NCBI GenBank assembly: GCA_026129745.1
Contig: JAHCHL010000003.1
Span: forward strand, 124,001 to 188,000
Source of the DNA: Fimbriimonadales bacterium
GTDB lineage: Bacteria > Armatimonadota > Fimbriimonadia > Fimbriimonadales > ATM1
Direction: 5' to 3'
DNA length: 64,000 bases
Each line of letters begins with the position of its first letter. The stretch's first letter is position 1. A program made the position numbers and the translations under genes. Positions 50,470-59,883 of this stretch are shown here, piece by piece. The notes under the pieces were generated by a model. The model was not told the origin of the DNA, did no database searches, and saw only the letters and a list, made by a program, of their open reading frames with translations.

Positions 50470-51974
50470 TGCGCTAAGTCGATCGGATCCAAATTGCAAT
50501 AAAGCCGCATTGCTTCGTCGTCGATGCGACCGCCTCGATGCTTCTTCGCGTCCTCATAGCTCATTACAGGATTCTTGTGTTCGATTTCAAATGAGGCTAG
50601 CATCAAGTCAAAGAAAGATGAGTTCTCAGTTAGTCCAGCGCACAATTCCGAATGCGGACCAAGCGAAGTCACGAGCACGTGCTCATTCGTGTGATTGCCG
50701 CTCGTGAAAACCACCTTCGTGTAGTTGCCCAGAACCATCGCAAGCGTCGTGTAAAGTCCCGTCGCAAAACTCCCGAGCTTGAACGGCGAATCGTTTTCCG
50801 CTGCCCTTGCGACTGCTTCGGCTTCTTCATTTTTTAAGTCGATGTCGAGGTGCTTCTTGATGGCGTCCTTGACTTGATTCGCATTCGGAGTTCGGCCAAT
50901 CTCGGCAAAAATGACATCATAGCTCGCCTTCATCCTAACGACTGACTCAAGTCCGGCCGTACTGTCGTCATAATTCGATCCTGCACCGTTCAAAGACGGG
51001 CCGCCGCACGCATGGTCGGCGGTAATGATGACGAGCGTCTCTTCGTCCTCCAAAGCAAAATCGACAACAACCCTAAGCGCATCTTCGAATTCAATCTGGT
51101 CGTAAATCATGGCTGCGAGATCTGTCGAGTGCCCTCCATGATCGACTCGCCCACCTTCGACCTGCAGTAGAAAACCATTGCTCGAACCTTTCAAAAGTGA
51201 TAGCGCCTTCGATGTCATCTCTGCCAGGGTTGGCACTTTCGAGTTCAGCTCAGCAGAGTTAATGCGGTCGATCGAATAGGGCAAATGCGTGTCATCGAAG
51301 ATTCCGAGCAGCTTTCCTCGTGCAGCATTCATTTCCGCTTTGCTCTTGACAACCGCATAGCCCGCGCGAAGGTACTCGCTGTATAGATCTTTCTTGTCTT
51401 GTCTGCGGTCGGTAGAAAAGAAGCGATCTCCGCCGCCCAACAGTACATCGATGTTCATCGACAGATATCTTTCAGCAATAAGGCCTTCCAAATTCCTGCT
51501 CTCACAACTGACCGCGAATCCGGCAGGCGTCGCGTGCGTCATTCTCGTCGTTGTAACGAGTCCCGTGCGAATACCTTTCTCTTGAACGAGTTGGAACAGC
51601 GTTTTGAGCTCGGTTCCATCCGGGTACATATTGAGCTGCCCGTTCCAAATGCGCCGGCCCGAGCCCCAAGCCGAACTCGCTGCCGATGAGTCGGTGACGA
51701 TTGAGTTAAGGGAACGTGTGTCCTGCAACCCGTTCGTTACGAACGGCTCATCGAGTAACGTAGACCAATACGACCGCTTCCCGTCACGAATCTGCTGAAA
51801 GTGATCGACCATCGCCATGACTTGAAGCGGCATTCCATCGACGACGCAGAAGATCACGTTTTTCGCACGCTCTCCCCTTCGCGACAGCGCTTTGAGTGGC
51901 GATGTCAGTCCAATAGAAAGTCCGGCTGCGGCCAGACCGCCTTTGCCGATAACCTCTCGACGCGACAGCTTCAT
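50466..51974 (-). CDS. phoA: Alkaline phosphatase, Tat-exported
   Basis: 502 aa. The N-terminus MKLSRREVIGKGGLAAAG is a twin-arginine signal. The metal/nucleophile segment is TDSSAAS with Ser96, VDGMP near 45 supplies a metal Asp, and GGRVDHGGHSTD and TADHACGG carry the zinc His and Asp ligands. It hydrolyses phosphomonoesters outside the cytoplasm. It stands alone, so a Pho-type promoter might lie in 51975-52077, but I cannot see a clear box. Confidence 0.93.
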   Translation of the reverse strand: MKLSRREVIGKGGLAAAGLSIGLTSPLKALSRRGERAKNVIFCVVDGMPLQVMAMVDHFQQIRDGKRSYWSTLLDEPFVTNGLQDTRSLNSIVTDSSAASSAWGSGRRIWNGQLNMYPDGTELKTLFQLVQEKGIRTGLVTTTRMTHATPAGFAVSCESRNLEGLIAERYLSMNIDVLLGGGDRFFSTDRRQDKKDLYSEYLRAGYAVVKSKAEMNAARGKLLGIFDDTHLPYSIDRINSAELNSKVPTLAEMTSKALSLLKGSSNGFLLQVEGGRVDHGGHSTDLAAMIYDQIEFEDALRVVVDFALEDEETLVIITADHACGGPSLNGAGSNYDDSTAGLESVVRMKASYDVIFAEIGRTPNANQVKDAIKKHLDIDLKNEEAEAVARAAENDSPFKLGSFATGLYTTLAMVLGNYTKVVFTSGNHTNEHVLVTSLGPHSELCAGLTENSSFFDLMLASFEIEHKNPVMSYEDAKKHRGGRIDDEAMRLYCNLDPIDLAH

Positions 51975-52077
51975 AACATGAGACTACCTCGCCTTCAGAT
52001 TGCAGCTCCTAATCAGAACGGGCTATTATCGATCCCTTAACGCTTCTCGATTGGATCGCCCAAACCAACTCGTTCGA

Positions 52078-52251
52078 TCAATCAGATTTTTCTTGGTCCT
52101 GAAAGTCTTTCTTGCGTCTCTTGCGCACAGCTTCGCGGAGGAGGTATTCGAGCTGTCCATTGACACTTCGGAATTCCTCCTCCGCCATTCGCCGAATCTC
52201 TTCGTAAAGTTCCGGCGACAGCCTGAGCAGCACCGACTTCTTTTCGGCCAT
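52078..52251 (-). CDS. Arc-like ribbon-helix-helix protein (57 aa)
   Basis: Too short for a normal ORF cut-off. It reads [20 protein letters not shown], then [20 protein letters not shown] and a Lys/Arg-rich tail. This is the Arc/MetJ ribbon-helix-helix fold: a beta strand (SVLLRL), helix A ([14 protein letters not shown]) and helix B ([14 protein letters not shown]). The ATG directly follows the TAA of the SPFH gene with no gap, so they are coupled. It could regulate the pair or act as an adaptor. Confidence 0.88.
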   Translation of the reverse strand: MAEKKSVLLRLSPELYEEIRRMAEEEFRSVNGQLEYLLREAVRKRRKKDFQDQEKSD

Positions 52252-53130
52252 TTAGCCGTAGAGCGTTCCTGTGTTGAGCACCGGCTGAGCCGCGTGCTCG
52301 CTGCATAGCACCACCATGAGATTCGAAATCATCGCTGCCTTGCGCTCTTCGTCGAGCTTGATGACGCCCTCGTTTTCCATTCGTTGCAGCGCCATCTCGA
52401 CCATTCCGACAGCACCATCGACGATTCGCGTTCGTGCGGAGATCACGGCCGCAGCTTGCTGCCTTCTCAGCATTGCACTTGCGATTTCCGGCGCATAGGC
52501 CAGATGCGAGAGTCGCGCTTCAATGATTCGAACGCCGGCGAGTTTAAGTCGTTCCTGAAGCTCCGCTTGCAAGTGCTCGCTGACCTCTTCCGTGTTTCGG
52601 CGCAGACTCAGGGAGTCGTCCTCCGCGTCATATGGATACGATCCTGCAGAGTGTCGCACGGCTGTCTCGCTTTGCATCGCGACGTACTCTTCATAGTTGT
52701 CCACTTCGAACGATGCGTCATAAGTGTCGACGACTTGCCAGACGATGATCGCAGCGATCTCGATCGGATTCCCAACCAAATCGTTGACCTTCAGCTTTTC
52801 GCCATTTAGCGTTCGTGCGCGCAAGGATACGCTGCGCTTGGTCATGAACGGGTTGGTGTAGTGCCACCCAGAGGCCTTCACGGTGCCCTTATAGTTGCCG
52901 AACAACAGAAGCACCTTGCTTCCGTTTGGCTCGACGACGAAGTACCCGCCGAACATGATGGAAGCCGCTGTGAGCACGACCATGGAGTACGTCAACTTCC
53001 AGCCATCGACGGAGTCTTCGCCACCTCGAATCGCCTCCCAAAACAACCATCCGCACAGCACGAAGACCGCTGCGTGAACGATGAACATGAGTAGCCCTGG
53101 GGCCACTCGGATTTCCTTCTCGTGTTTCAT
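52252..53130 (-). CDS. SPFH/band-7 membrane protein
   Basis: 292 aa. Two N-terminal membrane helices (LLMFIVHAAVFVLCGWLFW and TYSMVVLTAASIMFGGYFVV) are followed by an SPFH domain: NGSKVLLLFGNYKGTVKASGWHYTNPF, NDLVGNPIEIAAIIVWQV and the long helix RLKLAGVRIIEARLSHLAYAPEIASAM. Proteins of this kind form membrane-associated rings and microdomains. An Arc-like gene is fused head-to-tail behind it. An inverted repeat lies just upstream of the start. Confidence 0.9.
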   Translation of the reverse strand: MKHEKEIRVAPGLLMFIVHAAVFVLCGWLFWEAIRGGEDSVDGWKLTYSMVVLTAASIMFGGYFVVEPNGSKVLLLFGNYKGTVKASGWHYTNPFMTKRSVSLRARTLNGEKLKVNDLVGNPIEIAAIIVWQVVDTYDASFEVDNYEEYVAMQSETAVRHSAGSYPYDAEDDSLSLRRNTEEVSEHLQAELQERLKLAGVRIIEARLSHLAYAPEIASAMLRRQQAAAVISARTRIVDGAVGMVEMALQRMENEGVIKLDEERKAAMISNLMVVLCSEHAAQPVLNTGTLYG

Positions 53131-53142
53131 TGAGTTCCTCTC

Positions 53143-53157
53143 ATATCAAGATGATAT
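53143..53157 (-). promoter_or_regulatory. Inverted repeat upstream of the SPFH gene
   Basis: ATATCA-AGA-TGATAT, two 6-bp arms with a 3-bp spacer, starts 12 bp before the SPFH start codon and sits over the likely promoter/RBS zone. It could be an operator, for example for the co-encoded Arc-like protein. Confidence 0.4.
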
Positions 53158-53250
53158 CACTACGATACCACATGACCATCGGGTTGCATCAGTAGGGAAG
53201 TTCAGGCAGGATTGCCGGCTTCAAATGGAGAACCCTTGGCCCCAAACGCC

Positions 53251-55599
53251 ATGCTTTCCTTCACGATTGCAGCCCTCACCCTGATCGCTCCACTTGTCCA
53301 AGATCCCCCGAGAACCCAGCCCCAGCAGCAGCGCGGCCCACGCCCTTACGAGGAGGTCGTCACCAAAGATGCCGCCACCCAAGACGGCATATTCAAGATC
53401 CACCAGGTTGGAGACCGCTGGCTCTGGGAAATCCCTTCCGAGGAACTCGGCAAAGACTTTCTTCTGACTGTCGAAGTGAAGCAGACCCCTGCCGGAGGCT
53501 ATGGCGGCACTTCCGCCGGCGACAGAGTCGTGCGATGGGAAAGGAGAGACGACAAGATTCTGCTGCGAATCATCAATTACTCGATTCGATCGGAATCGGA
53601 TGGCGCGATCCGAATTGGCGTCGATGCTGCGAACGTACCGCCCATCGCGCAAGTGTTCGATGTCCAAGCATACGGACCGAACCAATCGGCAGTCATCGAC
53701 ATGTCGCGTTACTTCACTTCTGACCCTGCGGAGTTTTCCGTTCGGCAAACGCTCGGCGTTGGAAATCTCGATTCCAATCGGTCGTTCGTCGATCGCATGA
53801 AAGCATTTCAAACCAACGTCAATGTTCAGTCGACCCTCACGTTCACGCAAGGCCAGGCGCCAACAAGCCCGCAAGGCTTCGGTGGGCGAGGCGCCTCCCA
53901 ACCGAGCAATACTGCAGTCGTTCTCTACAGCATGGTTCGATTGCCAGACGAACCGATGATGGGAAGACTTTTCGATGGACGAGTTGGGTACTTCTCGGTT
54001 CGGTTTCGAGACTACGGAACCGATGAACATCGAGCCGCTGACCGTAGGTTCATAACGCGATATCGCTTGGAAAAGAAGGATCCATCAGCGGCAGTTTCGG
54101 AACCCGTCAAACCCATCGTTTACTACATGAGCCATGAGATTCCTGAGAAATGGCGACCATACGTAAAGCAAGGTGTCGAAGACTGGCAAGTCGCATTCGA
54201 GCAAGCAGGATTCAAAAATGCGATCGTTTGCGTTGAGGCTCCGGACGATCCGAATTGGGATCCTGAAGACGCAAGATTCTCAGTGATTCGATGGGCGCCG
54301 ACTCCAACCGAAAACGCAATGGGTCCCCACGTGAATGATCCGCGCAGCGGAGAGATTATCTCCGCGCACATCATCATGTGGCACAACATCTTGAACCTCT
54401 TGACGAAGTGGTACTTCGCTCAAGCGTCCGCATCCGATCCGCAAGCGCAAAAACTTCCATTTCCCGATGCATTGATGGGCGAGTTGGTGCGTTACGTCGT
54501 AGCTCACGAAGTCGGTCACACGCTCGGACTGCAACACAACTTCAAAGCATCGTCATCCTATACGATTGCCCAGCTTCGCAGCAAAGAATTCACCGAGAAG
54601 TACGGCAACGAAGCGAGCATCATGGACTACGGTCGCTTTAACTATGTTGCGCAGCCAGGCGATGGCGCAAGGTTGATTCCGATGATCGGGCCATACGACA
54701 AGTTCGCCATCGAATGGGGATACAAACCGATCGCCGGCGCAACGAACCCATCGGATGAAAAAAGAGAACTCGACGAAATAGCCGCACGACAAGTGAATAA
54801 TCCGATGCTGCGATTCGGTGGTGGAACTGACGATCCGAGCGCACAGACGGAAGACCTCGGCGACGATCCGATCGAAGCAACCCGCCTTGGCATTCTAAAT
54901 CTCGAGCGCACGATGGGATTCATCATTCCAGCGACGACGAAGTTTGGTGAAGACTACTCCGACTTGATCGAACAGCACAACAACATTTGGGCTCAGTATA
55001 GGCTGATGATCGGACACGTTACGACGCTTGTCGGAGGATCGGTGATGATCAACTGGCACGCTGGTCGCGGTGGCGCTGTCTATAACCCGGTTCCGCGTGA
55101 AAGACAGAAAGCGGCTGTTCAGTTCATCGTCGAAAAGTGTTTCAACATACCAGGTGGGTTGGTTCGCCAGGATGTGATGGATCTGATTCAACCGAGCGGT
55201 GTGGCGGAAAGAGTGCTTCAATCGCAATCATCCGCGCTCAGTAGACTGCTGCAATCGAGTCGACTGGCACGCATGATTGAATGGGAGTCGACTCTCTCGG
55301 TTGCGGTGTATCCGGTTGCGGAAATGTTTTCGGATCTTCGGTCCGGAATTTGGACAGAGCTAAGGCAATCGCAACCCGTGGTCGACATGTTCAGAAGAAA
55401 TCTACAGCGCGCTCATATCCTTGCCCTGACGCCAAAACTCGAAGAAACAGGCAGCCATGTGCGCGCCCTCAGCTTGCAGGAATTGCAGCACTTGCTTGGC
55501 ATGATCAACGGCGCGGTACCCAGAGTGATCGACAGCGCGACAAGGGCGCATCTGCTTGACATGGCAAGATTGATCGAAGAGTCGCTCACAATCCGTTAA
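53251..55599 (+). CDS. Exported zinc metalloprotease (DUF5117/DUF4953 type)
   Basis: 782 aa from the ATG at 53251, which begins a signal peptide (MLSFTIAALTLIAPLVQD). A DUF5118/5117-like N-terminal region (GDRWLWEIPSEELGKDFLL, VGYFSVRFRDYG) is followed by the catalytic domain with HEVGHTLGLQHN at residues 419-430, a metzincin HExxHxxGxxH-like site. SIMDYGRFNYVAQPGD supplies the Met-turn. Members are large secreted peptidases of unknown substrates. The gene is divergent from the SPFH pair and is followed by a dehydrogenase gene 40 bp on. Confidence 0.9.
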   Translation: MLSFTIAALTLIAPLVQDPPRTQPQQQRGPRPYEEVVTKDAATQDGIFKIHQVGDRWLWEIPSEELGKDFLLTVEVKQTPAGGYGGTSAGDRVVRWERRDDKILLRIINYSIRSESDGAIRIGVDAANVPPIAQVFDVQAYGPNQSAVIDMSRYFTSDPAEFSVRQTLGVGNLDSNRSFVDRMKAFQTNVNVQSTLTFTQGQAPTSPQGFGGRGASQPSNTAVVLYSMVRLPDEPMMGRLFDGRVGYFSVRFRDYGTDEHRAADRRFITRYRLEKKDPSAAVSEPVKPIVYYMSHEIPEKWRPYVKQGVEDWQVAFEQAGFKNAIVCVEAPDDPNWDPEDARFSVIRWAPTPTENAMGPHVNDPRSGEIISAHIIMWHNILNLLTKWYFAQASASDPQAQKLPFPDALMGELVRYVVAHEVGHTLGLQHNFKASSSYTIAQLRSKEFTEKYGNEASIMDYGRFNYVAQPGDGARLIPMIGPYDKFAIEWGYKPIAGATNPSDEKRELDEIAARQVNNPMLRFGGGTDDPSAQTEDLGDDPIEATRLGILNLERTMGFIIPATTKFGEDYSDLIEQHNNIWAQYRLMIGHVTTLVGGSVMINWHAGRGGAVYNPVPRERQKAAVQFIVEKCFNIPGGLVRQDVMDLIQPSGVAERVLQSQSSALSRLLQSSRLARMIEWESTLSVAVYPVAEMFSDLRSGIWTELRQSQPVVDMFRRNLQRAHILALTPKLEETGSHVRALSLQELQHLLGMINGAVPRVIDSATRAHLLDMARLIEESLTIR

Positions 55600-55639
55600 T
55601 AAGCAGGTTCTAGCGCGCTTACTGTCGAAAAGCATCCGC

Positions 55640-56512
55640 ATGCCACAAATAGGATTTGTAGGCCTCGGCGTCATGGGCGAACGAATGGCCGGTCACTTGG
55701 TGGATGCAGGACATGCCGTCACCGTTTGGAATCGCAGCCCAGGCAAATCGGATGCTCTGCAAGCCAAAGGAGCAAACGTTGCGCCGTCGCTCGCTGAATT
55801 GGCTCCCGCATGCGGAGTGATCTTCATCTGTGTATCTCGCACCGAAGACGTCGAAGAAGTCATCGCTGAGCTGCTGAAGTCTGCAAAGCCTAACACGCTT
55901 TTTGTCGATCACTCGACTATTGAACCGACCGCCGCCAAAAGATTCGCTGAATCATTGGAAACAGCAGGTCATCGTTTCATCGACGCACCCGTGACCGGAG
56001 GAGAGAAGGGGGCTATCGAAGGAACGCTAACGGTCTTCTGTGGCGGGCGTCCAGAGGACTTCGAGTTTGCCAAGCCAATCATGGAGGCATATGGACGAAA
56101 CGTTCGTCTCGTAGGCGGAGGCGGAAGCGGCCAATTGATGAAGATGGCGAATCAGATTTCGGTTGCGCTCTGTGTGCTTGCGATGTCGGAATGCCTTGTG
56201 TTCGCGAGCAAAGCAGGTCTCGACTTATCGGAGTGCATTGATTTGGTTGGCGCAGGCGCAGGAGCGAGTTGGTCACTCGCCAATTACGGACCCAAAGTCG
56301 TGTCCCGCGACTGGGCGCCGGGGTTTGCAGTCGATCTGCAACAAAAGGACTTGCGGTATGCGCTCGAAACAGCGAGAGAAATCGGAGCATCGCTTCCAGG
56401 TACAGCATTGACCCATCAGCTGTTCGCTGCGCTGCAATATGCCGGTCGAGGCGCCGATGCGACACCTGCGCTCTTCGAAGTCATCGAAGGTCTTTCCGGT
56501 GGATCGAAGTAA
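55640..56512 (+). CDS. Beta-hydroxyacid dehydrogenase (3-hydroxyisobutyrate dehydrogenase family)
   Basis: 290 aa NAD(P)-dependent oxidoreductase. The Rossmann motif GFVGLGVMGERMAGHL is at residue 5, the substrate loop DAPVTGGEKGAIEGTL near 116, and the catalytic Lys in GSGQLMKMANQ near 170. Probable substrates are short hydroxy acids such as tartronate semialdehyde, hydroxyisobutyrate or glyoxylate-type compounds. The stop overlaps the GTG of the ABC ATPase (56499), so it heads that operon. Confidence 0.92.
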   Translation: MPQIGFVGLGVMGERMAGHLVDAGHAVTVWNRSPGKSDALQAKGANVAPSLAELAPACGVIFICVSRTEDVEEVIAELLKSAKPNTLFVDHSTIEPTAAKRFAESLETAGHRFIDAPVTGGEKGAIEGTLTVFCGGRPEDFEFAKPIMEAYGRNVRLVGGGGSGQLMKMANQISVALCVLAMSECLVFASKAGLDLSECIDLVGAGAGASWSLANYGPKVVSRDWAPGFAVDLQQKDLRYALETAREIGASLPGTALTHQLFAALQYAGRGADATPALFEVIEGLSGGSK

Positions 56513-58007
56513 CGCCAGCTTCATTAGGATGCAGGGCATCACAAAGCGTTTCGGCAATGTGACTGCGAACGCTTCTGTCGACTTAGATGTCGCTAAAGGA
56601 TCCATTCATGCGATCGTCGGCGAGAACGGCGCAGGCAAATCGACGCTCATGCGGATCCTCTATGGTTTGTACAAACCGGACTCCGGAAGCATTTCAATAG
56701 ATGGAGAGGAGAAGTCTTTCAAAAGTCCGCAAGATGCAATAGCGAGCGGCATTGGAATGGTCAGCCAGCATTATGCGATCATCCCAGAGCTGTCGTGCAT
56801 CGACAACTTGATTCTCGGTGCCGAGGGATCCGCTTTGATTGATCGAAACACGATCATCGAAAGAGCAACAAACCTCGCGTCTGCTCTCGGATTCGAGTTC
56901 GATTGGTACGCAATCGCGGGCGACATGAGTCCATCCGCCGCCCAGAAGCTTGAGATCGCAAAGCTTCTGTGGCGAGAGTCGAACATTCTCATCCTCGATG
57001 AGCCGACCGCCATGCTTTCGCCGGAGGACAGCGCTGCGCTTTATACGAATCTACGCACACTTGCAGACGCTGGCAGAACGGTGATTGTTGTAACCCACCG
57101 ACTCGAAGAGGTGATGGACTATTGCGAGCGTGTCACGGTTATGCGAAATGGAAAGGTTGTCGCCAACGAAGAAACGGCGCAAACGACTTCGAAAAGACTC
57201 GCGGAGCTAATTGTGGGGGGCGAACTGACTTTCGAGCGAGAAAGGCCTGCGGTTCCTGGCCGTGTGTCGCTGTCACTGAGAGAGTTTTCAGTCCAAGGTG
57301 ACCGAGGCGACCGCGCTGTCGACATCAACGCATTCGAGCTGCGAGAGTCAGAAGTCGTTGGCGTCGCAGGCGTTGACGGCAACGGACAAAAAGAACTGAT
57401 CGAATCACTCATTGGAATCAGACCGTATCTCGGCGTTGCAAAGTATTACGATCGAGAGCTCGGTGGCTTGTCAGTTGCGCAACGTTTAGAAGATGGCTTG
57501 GCGATCGTTCCTGAAGATCGTCAGCTTCAAGGCTTGATCGGCAGTTGGTCCGTTGCTGACAATGCGATTCTGGGTCTGCATCGTCGGCAGCCGATTTCAA
57601 ATGGTTGGAGGATGGATCGGTCTGCATGCATAGCGGTAACAGAAGACATCGTGCGCAGATTCTCAACGAAAGTCTCGAGTTTTGGCGCACCCATTGCAAG
57701 CTTGAGCGGAGGAAATCAGCAGCGATTCGTCGTGGCGCGAGCGCTTGAGGGCAGCCCAAAGCTTCTGATCGCGTTCCAGCCTGCTCGCGGACTCGACATC
57801 AGAGGATCTTCAGAAGTTTACGCAGAGATTCGTCGACGCTGTTCGATGGGAATGTGTGCCCTAATTGTTTCGTTTGATCTCGACGAGCTTTTGGAGCATT
57901 GCGATCGGATCGTCGTCATGTTTCGCGGAAAGGCTTCCGAGCCTCCGCATGGATTGCAAAGCGATCGACATGCAGTTGGTCGAATGATGGTTGGTCTCTC
58001 ACCATGA
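56499..58007 (+). CDS. Nucleoside/sugar-type ABC importer, double ATPase subunit
   Basis: 502 aa from the GTG at 56499, with GAAGGT 7 nt upstream. It carries two ATPase domains. The first has Walker A GENGAGKST near residue 47 and LLILDEPTAM-type Walker B. The second has the degenerate GVDGNGQKEL and the signature LSGGNQQRFVVARAL. This is the organisation of the RbsA/YufO group, and the two permeases behind it are of the nucleoside (BmpA-linked) type. The substrate-binding lipoprotein gene is not in this cluster. ATGA overlap leads to the first permease. Confidence 0.92.
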   Translation: MDRSNASFIRMQGITKRFGNVTANASVDLDVAKGSIHAIVGENGAGKSTLMRILYGLYKPDSGSISIDGEEKSFKSPQDAIASGIGMVSQHYAIIPELSCIDNLILGAEGSALIDRNTIIERATNLASALGFEFDWYAIAGDMSPSAAQKLEIAKLLWRESNILILDEPTAMLSPEDSAALYTNLRTLADAGRTVIVVTHRLEEVMDYCERVTVMRNGKVVANEETAQTTSKRLAELIVGGELTFERERPAVPGRVSLSLREFSVQGDRGDRAVDINAFELRESEVVGVAGVDGNGQKELIESLIGIRPYLGVAKYYDRELGGLSVAQRLEDGLAIVPEDRQLQGLIGSWSVADNAILGLHRRQPISNGWRMDRSACIAVTEDIVRRFSTKVSSFGAPIASLSGGNQQRFVVARALEGSPKLLIAFQPARGLDIRGSSEVYAEIRRRCSMGMCALIVSFDLDELLEHCDRIVVMFRGKASEPPHGLQSDRHAVGRMMVGLSP

Positions 58008-59032
58008 TTCGAGTCGCGCTGTTGCTCTCATTTTGCATTGGGACTCTCGCATTACTTTTGGCGGTTGCTGGCACTTCGGGTTTCGACGTCGTCCGAAGTT
58101 TCTTCGAAGGAATTAGCGGCTACAGTTTGGAGCGATCAGAGTTTGTCGGTTACGGTCCAATTTCCGAAATCCTTCGACGAATGGCGCCTTTAGTCATTAC
58201 GGGACTTGCCGTTTTCATTGCGTTGCAAGTCGGGCTATTCAACATCGGAGCGGAAGGTCAGTTGAAAGTGGGGGGGCTGGCCGCAGTGTTCGTCGCACTT
58301 TTCGTGGGCGTTGACGGTGTTGTCGGAGTAGCTCTTGCAGTGCTCGCCGCGATCGTTGCTGGCATGATATGGGCAATTCCTGCAGGAGCGATCAAAGTAT
58401 GGCGGGGCGGACACGAGGTGATTACAACGATCATGCTCAACAATGTCGCCGCGCACTTCGCAAGCTACTTGATCGCAGGCCCATTGAAGAAACCGGGCTC
58501 CTCAGAAGCTGCGAGCGATTTCGTTTCGCATTCGATGAGGCTCTCCGCAATTGGAGATCCAGGACGCACAGTCACTTTGCAACCCGCGCTCATTGTCGGT
58601 GTTCTGCTTTGTATTGTCGCAGCGTGGTGGCTGGTGAGAACGCCAAGCGGTTTCGAGTTGAGAGCGAGTGGAGCCAATCCGATCGCGTCTTTGTTTGCAG
58701 GAATTTCGGTGCGTCGTTTTGCATTCTGGGGATTGGCTGCAAGCGGAGGCATTGCGGGGCTTGCAGGCGGTATGCACCTTCTTGGGCAAGAAGGGCGATT
58801 TGCAGAAGGGTTTTCTCCAGGGTTCGGTTTTGATAGTTTAGGCGTGGCGCTTCTCGCAGGCCGCAGTCCGTTAGGGATCATTCCCGCTGCGCTCCTGTTC
58901 GCAGCGATCGACCAAGGTTCGTTGCGCACGCAAGTTGCGACCGGATTGCCGAAAGAGATCAGCGCGGTCATTCAAGGTTTGATCATCCTCATCGTTGCCG
59001 TTATGCGCTATCGAAGGAGCTTTGCTCGATGA
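58004..59032 (+). CDS. ABC importer permease 1 (nucleoside-type)
   Basis: 342 aa from the ATG at 58004 (overlap ATGA with the ATPase gene); the longer frame upstream overlaps the ATPase and is rejected. About nine to ten membrane helices. The conserved FNIGAEGQLKVGGLAA and HEVITTIMLNN are typical of the YufP-like permease of nucleoside ABC importers, and ASGANPIASLFAGISVRR is the coupling-helix region. Pairs with the ATPase upstream and the permease downstream. Confidence 0.93.
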   Translation: MIRVALLLSFCIGTLALLLAVAGTSGFDVVRSFFEGISGYSLERSEFVGYGPISEILRRMAPLVITGLAVFIALQVGLFNIGAEGQLKVGGLAAVFVALFVGVDGVVGVALAVLAAIVAGMIWAIPAGAIKVWRGGHEVITTIMLNNVAAHFASYLIAGPLKKPGSSEAASDFVSHSMRLSAIGDPGRTVTLQPALIVGVLLCIVAAWWLVRTPSGFELRASGANPIASLFAGISVRRFAFWGLAASGGIAGLAGGMHLLGQEGRFAEGFSPGFGFDSLGVALLAGRSPLGIIPAALLFAAIDQGSLRTQVATGLPKEISAVIQGLIILIVAVMRYRRSFAR

Positions 59033-59880
59033 ATGAGCTTCTCGATCTGGTTTCTGCAACAGCAAGACTGGGTGGCCCTTTGGCATTGGCCGCGATGGGT
59101 GGTCTCTTATCTGAACGCAGCGGAGTCGTCAACATCGCGTTGGAAGGCGCGATGCTCGCATCTGCCTGCGCGTGTGGAATGGTTAGCGCAGCGACAGGCA
59201 GCACAGCACTCGGCCTCTTCGCGGGACTGGTCGCAGCCGTCATCGTCTGTTTGCTCCATGCCCTTGCAGTCCTAGGATTTCGCATCGATCACATCGTAAG
59301 CGGAATCGCAGCGAATGCAGTAGCATTCGGCGTCACGGGATTCGCAATCAAAGTCGCGGTGCAGCGCGGAGCAGAACTGAAATTCACACCCTTGCCCCAA
59401 ATCGTTTACATCGCCTGTGCGCTGATTCTCCCGGTCGTCATCGCATTCATGATTCAGAGAACCGTTTTCGGATTGAGAATCAATGCCGTTGGCAATAGTG
59501 GTTCAAAGTCGGCAGAAATGGGCGTGAATCCTATTCGCGTTAGGCTTGTTGCACTCTTTGGATGCGGCTTGCTAACAGGGCTTGCTGGGGCGATGCTTGT
59601 TTCTCAACCCGAACACTTCACTGCGAACATGACAGCCGGCAAAGGCTTTATCGCGCTAGCCGCATTGATTCTTGGCGGCTGGAGGCCGATTCCGGCCATG
59701 ATCGCGGCCTTTGCATTCGGACTGTTCGACGCGCTGCAAATTCGGCTGCAAGGCACTCCGATGCTTGGCGTTGAAGTCCCATCTCAATTTTGGGCATCGC
59801 TGCCTTACGTCATCACTTTGATTGCACTTGCGGGATTCCTCGGCAAGTCGAAGCCCCCTGCAGCTCTCGGCAGAGAGTAA
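59029..59880 (+). CDS. ABC importer permease 2 (nucleoside-type)
   Basis: 283 aa with about eight membrane helices. GGLLSERSGVVNIALEGAML and HIVSGIAANAVAFGVTGF are hallmarks of the YufQ-like permease, and NAVGNSGSKSAEMGVNPIRVR forms the coupling loop. It starts within the stop of permease 1 (ATGA) and completes the membrane part of the importer. Nucleoside or purine-type substrates are typical of this group. Confidence 0.93.
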   Translation: MNELLDLVSATARLGGPLALAAMGGLLSERSGVVNIALEGAMLASACACGMVSAATGSTALGLFAGLVAAVIVCLLHALAVLGFRIDHIVSGIAANAVAFGVTGFAIKVAVQRGAELKFTPLPQIVYIACALILPVVIAFMIQRTVFGLRINAVGNSGSKSAEMGVNPIRVRLVALFGCGLLTGLAGAMLVSQPEHFTANMTAGKGFIALAALILGGWRPIPAMIAAFAFGLFDALQIRLQGTPMLGVEVPSQFWASLPYVITLIALAGFLGKSKPPAALGRE

Positions 59881-59883
59881 CGG

